Below, one piece after another: positions 51,693 to 57,397 of a stretch of 57,397 nt of DNA. A model generated the notes under the pieces. It was not told the origin of the DNA and did not search any database. It saw nothing but the letters and a program-made list of their open reading frames with translations. The position numbers and the translations under genes were made by a program. Every line of letters starts with the position of its first letter. Position 1 is the stretch's first letter. This DNA comes from Reyranella sp. CPCC 100927 (GTDB lineage Bacteria; Pseudomonadota; Alphaproteobacteria; Reyranellales; Reyranellaceae): contig NZ_VOHA01000035.1 in NCBI RefSeq assembly GCF_007859315.1, positions 1 to 57,397 on the forward strand. The letters run 5' to 3'.

Positions 51693-52646
51693 ATGATATC
51701 GACGGCTCAACCCGCACACGAACCGGTGATCATGCCGCCCAGCCTGAAAGCGGGCGACAAGGTGCGTTTCGTATCGCCCGCCAGCACGCCCGAGCGAGAG
51801 GCCGTCCTCCACCGCGCGCACGTGTTGCGGAGCTGGGGCCTTGATGTGGATTTCGGTGAGCACGCCTTCGACAAAGACGGTTATCTCGCCGGCACGGATG
51901 ATCAGCGCCTGGCCGACGTCAACGCGGCACTGCGGGACCCAACGGTTCGCGCCATCTTCGCGACGCGCGGCGGCAAGGGTTCGTATCGCATTGCCGATCG
52001 TCTTGATTTCGCGACTGCGCGACGCGACCCGAAGTTCCTGGTCGGCTTCAGCGACATCACCATCCTGCATCTCAGCCTGTGGCGAGAGTGCCGATTGGTC
52101 GGCCTTCACGGTGCGCTGATGGACGACGATCCGGGATGTCTCAGTCCTCAAAGTGCGGCGGCACTGAAGAGCGCGCTGATGCGAGACGATGCCATCGTGC
52201 TGAGGAGCCGCGACGAGGAGCCGACAGCGGCCCTCACGACGAACGGCCGCGCCACGGGGCCCCTGATCGGCGGCAACCTCTCCATGATCGCGACCGCGGC
52301 GGGCTGGGCACTGCCCGACCTGCGGGGTGCCATCCTGCTGATCGAAGCCGTCAACATGTACGTGGGCCAGGTGGATCGTCAGCTCACCATGCTGCGCAAG
52401 GCCGGCCATCTGGCCGGGCTCGCGGGCGTCGCGGTCGGTCAGTTCACCGATTTCAAACCCAGTGACGGCTGGTCCCTCATCGACCTGCTGCGCGATCACC
52501 TGGCAGCGCTTGGTGTTCCCATCCTCGGCGGATTGCCGCTGGGCCACGGCAGCCATCCTCTGGCCGTACCCGTGGGATCCATGGCCTGTCTCGACGCGAC
52601 AGCCCGGACACTGACGGTCGCGCGATCGACGATCAGGATGGCTTGA
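51693..52646 (+). CDS. LD-carboxypeptidase (S66 family)
   Basis: 317 aa. Family S66 landmarks: GDKVRFVSPAS near the N-terminus, FATRGGKGSYRI, the nucleophile Ser120 in VGFSDIT, Glu in LLIEAVNMYVGQ and His in GGLPLGHGS. It removes the terminal D-Ala from tetrapeptides of recycled peptidoglycan; the same family includes microcin-self-immunity peptidases. No signal peptide, so cytoplasmic. The 3' end overlaps the convergent hemJ gene by 14 bp. A start at 51732 is also possible. Confidence 0.9.
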   Translation: MISTAQPAHEPVIMPPSLKAGDKVRFVSPASTPEREAVLHRAHVLRSWGLDVDFGEHAFDKDGYLAGTDDQRLADVNAALRDPTVRAIFATRGGKGSYRIADRLDFATARRDPKFLVGFSDITILHLSLWRECRLVGLHGALMDDDPGCLSPQSAAALKSALMRDDAIVLRSRDEEPTAALTTNGRATGPLIGGNLSMIATAAGWALPDLRGAILLIEAVNMYVGQVDRQLTMLRKAGHLAGLAGVAVGQFTDFKPSDGWSLIDLLRDHLAALGVPILGGLPLGHGSHPLAVPVGSMACLDATARTLTVARSTIRMA

Positions 52647-53058
52647 TCACCACGATGAACACGATACCGATCATGAGCAACGTCGGCACTTCGTTCCAGA
52701 AGCGATAGAAGCGCGCCGACCGCGTGTTGCGATCGGCGTCGAAATCACGGCGCCACCGTGAGAACAGGCCGTGCACGGCCGACATCGCCAGCACCAGCAC
52801 GATCTTGGCGATGAACCAGCCCTGCAGCCAGTAGCCGTTGAGCCATGCCAGCGACAGCCCCATCACCCAGGTCAGCACCATCGCCGGGTTGATGATGGCG
52901 CGCAGCAGCCGGCGCTCCATGACCTTGAACGTCTCGGACTGCACCGACCCTTTTTCGGCACCGCAGTGATAGACGAACAGCCGCGGCAGATAGAGCATGC
53001 CTGCCATCCAGGCGATGACGGCGATGATGTGCAGCGATTTCAGCACCAGGTAGAGCAT
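52633..53058 (-). CDS. hemJ: HemJ-type protoporphyrinogen IX oxidase
   Basis: 141 aa, four to five membrane spans. HemJ signatures: LYLVLKSLHIIAVIAWMAGM, YLPRLFVYH, KVMERRLLRAIINPAMVLTW and YRFWNEVPTLLMI. It oxidises protoporphyrinogen IX in the penultimate step of haem synthesis. The ATG overlaps the last base of the hemH stop (TGATG), so it is coupled to hemH. Last gene of hemE-hemH-hemJ. Confidence 0.94.
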   Translation of the reverse strand: MLYLVLKSLHIIAVIAWMAGMLYLPRLFVYHCGAEKGSVQSETFKVMERRLLRAIINPAMVLTWVMGLSLAWLNGYWLQGWFIAKIVLVLAMSAVHGLFSRWRRDFDADRNTRSARFYRFWNEVPTLLMIGIVFIVVIKPS

Positions 53059-54143
53059 CAGCCCGCACCCACCGGGATCCAGCGTAGGGCGGCGGCCGCA
53101 CCCGCCCGTTTCGGACACGCACTGAATTCGACATGGCACGCCGGCATGCTGTCGTCATTGCCGATGGCGCGCGTCGGATCACGCACGGCGTGCAGCACCA
53201 GGTCGGCCAGGCCATCGATGAATGCCGTCGTGACACCCACCGTCGCCACCCGCCGATAGTCGGCAACGCCCGCCTGATGCGCCAACTCGCGATATTCGAT
53301 ATCGAGCTCGACCAGGGTTTCGGAGTGCTCCGAGACGAATGCGATCGGGAATAGCACCACGGCCTTGCCGTCGTTGCCGGCCCGACGGATTTCGCTGTCG
53401 GTCGACGGTCCGATCCATTTCAGCGGGCCGACCCGGCTTTGGTAGCAGACCGCCCAGTCCAAGCCGGGAATGGCCAGACGTTCGACGATGGCTTGCGCCG
53501 TGCGTTCGACCTGCCACTGGTAGGGATCGCCGGCGCGAATGACCTTCTCGGGCAGCCCATGGGCCGAGAACAGCAGGCGCACGGGACGCGTGGTCGCGGC
53601 CGGATCGTAGGCGTGCCGGATGAGGGCCGCGGCCGCCGCGATCAGGCCGTCCTGCGCGGGATAGCAGCAGATGGTCTGCGTCGGCGCGTCCAGTCCGGCC
53701 GACCGGGCCGATCGCCGCCAATCGATCACCGAGGATTCCGACGTTGCCGTCGACATCTGCGGATAGAGCGGCAGCAGCACGATGCGATCCGGCGCATAGG
53801 CCTTGACCGCACTGACGGCCTCGGCGCTGAACGGATGCCAGTAGCGCATCGCAATGAACGACCGGAAAGCATGTTCGGGCGACCGCGCCGCCAGCGCGGC
53901 GTCGAGTGCCGCCGCCTGGGCCTGGGTTTGCGGCAGGATCGGCGAGCGACCGCCCATCTGGGCATAGATCGCCTGTGCCGTGGGCGCCCGGCGCCGGGCG
54001 ATCAGCGGCGCCAGAAAGCGGCGTACCAAGCCGGGCACCCGCAGGATGGCGGGGTCGGCAAACAGGTTGCGCAGAAACGGCTCGACCGCCGCCGGTGAGT
54101 CCGGGCCACCCAGGTTGAACAGAACGACGGCGATGCGGCTCAT
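53058..54143 (-). CDS. hemH: Ferrochelatase
   Basis: 361 aa. IAVVLFNLGGPDSPAAVEPF at the N-terminus, LLPLYPQMSTATSESSV, FSAHGLPEKVIRAGDPY with the metal-handling His, and FVSEHSETLVELDIEY with the conserved Glu. It inserts iron into protoporphyrin IX. It begins 1 bp after the hemE stop, so the two are coupled. The longer upstream frame is not conserved. Confidence 0.97.
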   Translation of the reverse strand: MSRIAVVLFNLGGPDSPAAVEPFLRNLFADPAILRVPGLVRRFLAPLIARRRAPTAQAIYAQMGGRSPILPQTQAQAAALDAALAARSPEHAFRSFIAMRYWHPFSAEAVSAVKAYAPDRIVLLPLYPQMSTATSESSVIDWRRSARSAGLDAPTQTICCYPAQDGLIAAAAALIRHAYDPAATTRPVRLLFSAHGLPEKVIRAGDPYQWQVERTAQAIVERLAIPGLDWAVCYQSRVGPLKWIGPSTDSEIRRAGNDGKAVVLFPIAFVSEHSETLVELDIEYRELAHQAGVADYRRVATVGVTTAFIDGLADLVLHAVRDPTRAIGNDDSMPACHVEFSACPKRAGAAAALRWIPVGAG

Positions 54144-54144
54144 G

Positions 54145-55170
54145 TCACCGGCTGGTCCAGTCGCGCACGATCTCGACCAGGCGCGCGACGTTGTCGGGTG
54201 GGGTTTGCGGCAGGATGCCATGGCCGAGATTGAACACATGGCGGCCGCCGGCGAGCTTGCCGAGGATCCGCTTGACCTCGTGCACCATGGTCTCGCCGCC
54301 GGCAATCAGCATGGCCGGATCGAGGTTGCCCTGCACGGCGACGTGCGGCTGCAGTTCCTGCGCCGCCCAGTGGGCGCCGATCGTGGTGTCGATCGACAAC
54401 GCCGCGAACTCAGGCAGCCGGCGGTACATCAGCGCTGCCGGACCAACGCCACGCGGAAAGGCGATCACCGGCACGTCGGCGTGACGGGCCTTCAGCCCAC
54501 GCGCGATCGCCTGCATCGGCTGCACCGACCAGCGGAAAAGCTGTTCTTCCGGCAAAATGCCGGCCCAGCTGTCGAAGATCTGCACCGCGTCGCAGCCGGC
54601 CTGGACCTGCAGATCGAGATGGTCGATGCAGGCCTGGACAAGGGTATCGATCAGGCGGCGGAAACTGTCGGGATGGCCGTAAGCCCACTGCTTGACCTTG
54701 AGGAAGTCACGGCTGCCGCCGCCTTCGATCATGTAGCAGGCGAGCGTGAAGGGCGCGCCGCAGAAGCCGATCAGGGCCGTTTCCGCCGGCAGGGCGGCCC
54801 GCGTCTGGCGGATCGCCTGGTAGACCGGCTGCAGGGTCGGCTCGACGCCGGCGGGCGCCAGCGCGGCAATGTCGGCCGGCCCGGTCAGCGGCTCGAGCCG
54901 GGGGCCTTCACCTTCCTCGAACCACAGCTTGCGGCCCAGCGCCTGCGGGATGACCAGGATGTCGGAAAAGATGATGGCCGCATCGAACCCGAAGCGTCGG
55001 ATCGGCTGCAGCGTGACCTCGGTGGCAAGGTCGGGCGCATAACAAAGATCGAGGAACGATCCCGCCGCGGCACGCGTGGCGCGATATTCCGGCAGGTATC
55101 GGCCGGCTTGTCGCATCAACCAGATCGGCGGCGATGCGACCCGCTCGCCTCTCAGCACACGCAATATCAC
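54145..55170 (-). CDS. hemE: Uroporphyrinogen decarboxylase
   Basis: 341 aa. Signature LMRQAGRYLPEYRATR near the N-terminus, DILVIPQALG, IGFCGAPFTLACY and the C-terminal FNLGHGILPQTPPDNV. It decarboxylates the four acetates of uroporphyrinogen III. The GTG start (ILRVLRGERVASPP) follows AGGGA. First gene of the haem operon and left border of the candidate chromosome origin, as in Caulobacter and Rickettsia. Confidence 0.97.
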   Translation of the reverse strand: MILRVLRGERVASPPIWLMRQAGRYLPEYRATRAAAGSFLDLCYAPDLATEVTLQPIRRFGFDAAIIFSDILVIPQALGRKLWFEEGEGPRLEPLTGPADIAALAPAGVEPTLQPVYQAIRQTRAALPAETALIGFCGAPFTLACYMIEGGGSRDFLKVKQWAYGHPDSFRRLIDTLVQACIDHLDLQVQAGCDAVQIFDSWAGILPEEQLFRWSVQPMQAIARGLKARHADVPVIAFPRGVGPAALMYRRLPEFAALSIDTTIGAHWAAQELQPHVAVQGNLDPAMLIAGGETMVHEVKRILGKLAGGRHVFNLGHGILPQTPPDNVARLVEIVRDWTSR

Positions 55171-55651
55171 CTGGTTCTGTCCCTGGATCGCGATGAGGTC
55201 TGTGCCTCTTCCTTTATCTAAATAAGAGAATCAAGATAGGTGGAAGAAACAGAAGGGCCTGGGAGTGCGGTGGATCAAATCGCCAAGCCTTCCTGACCCC
55301 GCCTCACTGGGGATCGATTCCGCATGCCATGCTACCTGGGGGCAGGTCGCGGCGCACCCTGCGCAGGCCCGGGAAAAGTGCGACATTTCAAACCTCTCGT
55401 CGCGGGACAGGCGGGGCTCAGCGAATCGTGAATCGTGGGGACAAGGTGATGTCGAACAGACAGAGGGGGCGTTTTCCCGGGCCTGGGTGAAGTGCGCGCA
55501 CAGGTGCGCAAGCCACTGCGCTCTCCGTCAGGCTTTCGGGAGCAAAACGCGATAGACGGGTTCGAACGGGGATTGCGGGGATCACCGAACCGGTTACGCT
55601 GGTGTTTTCCCCGGTTGGCAGTGGAGTAGAGTCCCGCGCCAGGAGACCCGC
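55171..55651. other. Candidate chromosomal replication origin (oriC), hemE-PPDK regulator gap
   Basis: A 481-bp gap between divergent hemE and the RP001-type PPDK regulator gene, the place of the origin in Caulobacter and Rickettsia. It has a sharply AT-rich stretch at 55207-55240 (about 70% AT by hand count). TTATCTAAA (55214-55222) matches the DnaA box at seven of nine positions; TGATCCACC (55269-55277, minus strand) is one base from the Caulobacter G-box TGATCCACA. A 14-bp inverted repeat and GTGCGCGCACAGGTGCGCAA follow. No perfect TTATNCACA box and no TTAA-N7-TTAA CtrA site were seen. Confidence 0.55.
55364..55485. repeat. Perfect 14-bp inverted repeat CAGGCCCGGGAAAA in the candidate origin
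   Basis: CAGGCCCGGGAAAA (55364-55377) and TTTTCCCGGGCCTG (55472-55485) are exact inverted copies 94 bp apart. Each contains the 6-bp palindrome CCCGGG. Both are followed or preceded within a few bases by AAGTGCG, suggesting a duplicated protein-binding unit. Confidence 0.8.
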
Positions 55652-56503
55652 ATGCCAGTCCGTGCTCGCAATTTTCATCTGCATCTCGTGTCCGATTCCA
55701 CCGGGGAAACGGTGACCAGCGTGGCGCGCGCCTGCCTGGTGCAGTTCGAAGGCGTGTTTGCCACCGAGCACGTGTGGTCGCTGATCCGCACGCCGACGCA
55801 GATCGACAAGGTGTCCGAGGCGATCGAGGTCAATCGCGGCCCGGTGCTCTATACCCTGGTTGATCATGAACTGCGGGATCGGCTGCGCGAGCATTGCCGG
55901 CGGTTGGGCCTGCCCTGCGTCGGCATCCTCGACCAGGTCATGAGCACGCTGGGCGTGCATTTTCACAGCAAGACGGCGATGTGGCCGGGCCGCCAGCATG
56001 CGCTGGACGACGAATATTTCGGCCGTATCGATGCCATGCACTATACCCTGGCGCACGATGACGGCCAGTCGACGCACGACCTGGATGAAGCCGATGTCAT
56101 CCTGGTCGGACCGTCGCGGACGTCCAAGACGCCGACCTGTGTCTATCTCGCCAACCGCGGCATCAAGGCCGCCAACGTGCCGTTGGTGCCCAAGGTGCCG
56201 CCACCGGATGAACTGGAGGATGTGCGGCGGCCGTTGATCGTGGGCCTGGTGACCGACCCGGAGCGGCTGGTGCAGATCCGCCGCAACCGCCTGCACCTGC
56301 TGCAGCAGGACACCGAGACCGACTACACGGATCTCGAGCAGGTCCAGGAGGAGATGCAGAACGCGCGGCGTCTTTATGCCCGCAACCGCTGGCCCAGCAT
56401 CGACGTTACGCGGCGGTCGATCGAGGAAACGGCGGCTGCCATCCTGCAGATGCTGGATCGCCGTCGCGACGCTAGCGGCTCGCTTCGCATGGAGACCGCC
56501 TAG
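55652..56503 (+). CDS. Pyruvate, phosphate dikinase regulatory protein (DUF299/RP001 family)
   Basis: 283 aa. N-terminal HLVSDSTGETVTSVARACLV, EHVWSLIRTPTQI, and the nucleotide-binding loop GPSRTSKT at 153-160 in VILVGPSRTSKTPTCVYLAN. These are the signatures of the bifunctional kinase/phosphorylase that switches PPDK (or PEP synthase) on and off at a threonine. AGGAGA precedes the ATG. In Caulobacter and Rickettsia this gene is the other border of the replication origin. A secreted-protein gene follows after 2 bp. Confidence 0.95.
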   Translation: MPVRARNFHLHLVSDSTGETVTSVARACLVQFEGVFATEHVWSLIRTPTQIDKVSEAIEVNRGPVLYTLVDHELRDRLREHCRRLGLPCVGILDQVMSTLGVHFHSKTAMWPGRQHALDDEYFGRIDAMHYTLAHDDGQSTHDLDEADVILVGPSRTSKTPTCVYLANRGIKAANVPLVPKVPPPDELEDVRRPLIVGLVTDPERLVQIRRNRLHLLQQDTETDYTDLEQVQEEMQNARRLYARNRWPSIDVTRRSIEETAAAILQMLDRRRDASGSLRMETA

Positions 56504-56505
56504 CC

Positions 56506-56922
56506 GTGCGCGCGTTCGTCGTCGTGGCAGCGCTGACGACGGTGCTGGCGGCCGGCGGCGCGGCCAGGGCCCAGGACCGGATCGAGATTTCCCGCGGCGT
56601 CGACAAGCTGGTTCTGGGGTCCTGTGTGCCGTCGTTGAAGGCCGTGAACAACACCGCGGTCGTGGTCGACTACCTCGAGGTCGGGCTCGAGTTCACCCTG
56701 AAGTCGGGTGCGACGCGGACCCTCGAATTCCGCTCGCGCTATCGCGGTGGCGTCGAGCGCCCGGTGCCGCCGGGCATGACCGCCGATCTCACGGTACAGC
56801 TGGATCTGTCGCAGCCGCTGGGCGCGGAGTGCCCTGATATCGTTGATGTGACCGTGGTCGACGCCGTCTGCGAGGCTGCCGGCAAGCCGTGTCCTGGCGT
56901 CATCGCCGTCAACCCGAAGTAG
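56506..56922 (+). CDS. Secreted protein of unknown function, 138 aa
   Basis: GTG start 2 bp after the stop of the PPDK regulator gene, so probably cotranscribed. A signal peptide (AFVVVAALTTVLAAGGAARAQ) precedes a beta-rich mature part (LEVGLEFTLKSGATRTLEFR; GMTADLTVQLDLSQPL) with four Cys (GSC; AEC; AVCEAAGKPC) that could form two disulfides. I do not recognise a family. In other alphaproteobacteria maf or aroE is expected next, so this may be a local addition. Confidence 0.75.
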   Translation: MRAFVVVAALTTVLAAGGAARAQDRIEISRGVDKLVLGSCVPSLKAVNNTAVVVDYLEVGLEFTLKSGATRTLEFRSRYRGGVERPVPPGMTADLTVQLDLSQPLGAECPDIVDVTVVDAVCEAAGKPCPGVIAVNPK

Positions 56923-56981
56923 CGCCGTGTTCTTCCTTGCGCGGTGGGCTATCGGATTCACACATCTTGAACGTCGATGGG

Positions 56982-57054
56982 CGGAAGGGGGATATCGGAA
57001 ACAGAGCCCACCTCTCTTCAGCACCATCGAAGCGGCTGCAATATCCCCCTTCCG
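56982..57054. repeat. Inverted repeat CGGAAGGGGGATAT with a 45-bp spacer
   Basis: CGGAAGGGGGATAT (56982-56995) and ATATCCCCCTTCCG (57041-57054) are exact inverted copies. The size (73 bp) and exact ends suggest a REP-type or miniature mobile element; no flanking target duplication was recognised. Confidence 0.8.
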
Positions 57055-57083
57055 GCGCTGCGCGCCACCTTCGCTATACGGGG

Positions 57084-57290
57084 AAGGTTGCGGAAATTGC
57101 CGAAACCCGTGGCCGCGACAGCGGTGACAGAAACGACAGAATCGCTCCATGACAGCGATTCCAAGGTGTGAGCGGGTTTTCCTGACCTGACAGAAAAGCG
57201 ACAGAAAGCGACAGAAACGCCCCGGCGCTCTCGCGCGCCGGAAGCCCGTGCGAGACGCAGAAAAGGTTGCGGAAATTGCCGAAACCCGTG
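57084..57290. repeat. 28-nt exact direct repeat flanking GACAGAAA tandem units
   Basis: AAGGTTGCGGAAATTGCCGA... occurs at 57084-57111 and 57263-57290, identical over 28 nt. Between the copies lie four GACAGAAA units and one short hairpin. This looks like the boundary of a duplicated intergenic unit. Confidence 0.85.
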
Positions 57291-57397
57291 CGCCGAAACC
57301 GGAAGGACGGGGAACCGACTCGGGCTCATCGAACGTTCCTGCCACGACAAAGGCCTGCCGGATCAGGGACGCGGCAGCGGATCATCCCGTGTGCCTG

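Larger units (their letters stand above)
56923..57397. other. 475-bp repeat-rich non-coding tail of the window
   Basis: No credible gene. It contains an inverted repeat (56982-56995 with 57041-57054), a 28-nt direct repeat (57084-57111 and 57263-57290), four GACAGAAA units partly in 10-bp tandem (57189-57217), and the hairpin CCGGCGC-N6-GCGCCGG near 57222-57241. Frames crossing it are low complexity. Confidence 0.75.

Noticed and set aside
55171-55651. CtrA-type TTAA-N7-TTAA sites in the candidate origin
   Set aside because: No TTAA tetranucleotide pair with this spacing is present on either strand.

Overview
The window is GC-rich chromosomal DNA from an alphaproteobacterium. Signs of this are the hemE-hemH-hemJ cluster divergent from a PPDK-regulator gene, the rho gene, orphan Bug/TTT-type binding proteins, many small catabolic oxidoreductases, and a Rnk/Trm112/LON/thioredoxin housekeeping set. 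A free-living soil or freshwater member of the Rhodospirillales/Reyranella-like groups would fit, but the genus cannot be fixed from the sequence alone.

Layout. 0.1-6 kb: a TauE/SafE permease, an unrecognised 473-aa protein bracketed by palindromic repeats, a DUF1772 protein, an MFS carrier, the Trm112-DUF971 pair and a LysR regulator. 6-11.2 kb: an accessory block (MATE exporter, TetR regulator with a candidate operator, two coupled acyl-CoA dehydrogenases) with copies of a CACAGAGACACAGAG-type repeat at both edges. 11.2-14.5 kb: LON-domain protein, CnoX-like thioredoxin, prolyl-tRNA editing protein, tRNA-Gly(GCC) and a low-GC gene of unknown function. 14.8-19.1 kb: an aminopeptidase-like hydrolase, an APH(6)-like kinase, and an orphan peptide-type binding protein coupled to a DeoR regulator. 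19.4-22.3 kb: a PQQ alcohol dehydrogenase, cytochrome c and periplasmic binding protein operon in xoxF-G-J order; the dehydrogenase has the Asp-x-Asp pattern of lanthanide-dependent enzymes. 22.3-30.5 kb: psuG, rnk, a 49-aa membrane protein, a Bug receptor, a 2-hydroxyacid dehydrogenase, aqpZ, DUF1036 and two overlapping glycosyltransferases. 30.8-39.1 kb: catabolic and editing genes, including a RidA / alpha-beta hydrolase / luciferase-like monooxygenase cassette that resembles the Rut pathway in gene content. 39.3-49 kb: rho (with a roughly 40-residue insertion), EEP nuclease, SDR, a giant YdiJ-type FAD/Fe-S dehydrogenase, a Bug receptor, parDE and a GST. 48.2-51.6 kb: a five-gene minus-strand operon built around a split thiamine-diphosphate decarboxylase. 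51.7-56.9 kb: LD-carboxypeptidase, hemJ-hemH-hemE, a 481-bp divergent gap and the PPDK regulator gene. In Caulobacter and Rickettsia the gap between the hemE and RP001 homologues carries the chromosome origin, so this gap is a candidate oriC. The last 475 bp are repeat-rich and non-coding.

Several families of short palindromic repeats are scattered between genes. One copy has become the 3' end of psuG. No insertion sequence, prophage, integrase or CRISPR array was seen. The most interesting items are the candidate origin, the lanthanide-type dehydrogenase operon, the Rut-like cassette whose hydrolase lacks its nucleophile, the Rho insertion, and the split-decarboxylase operon.
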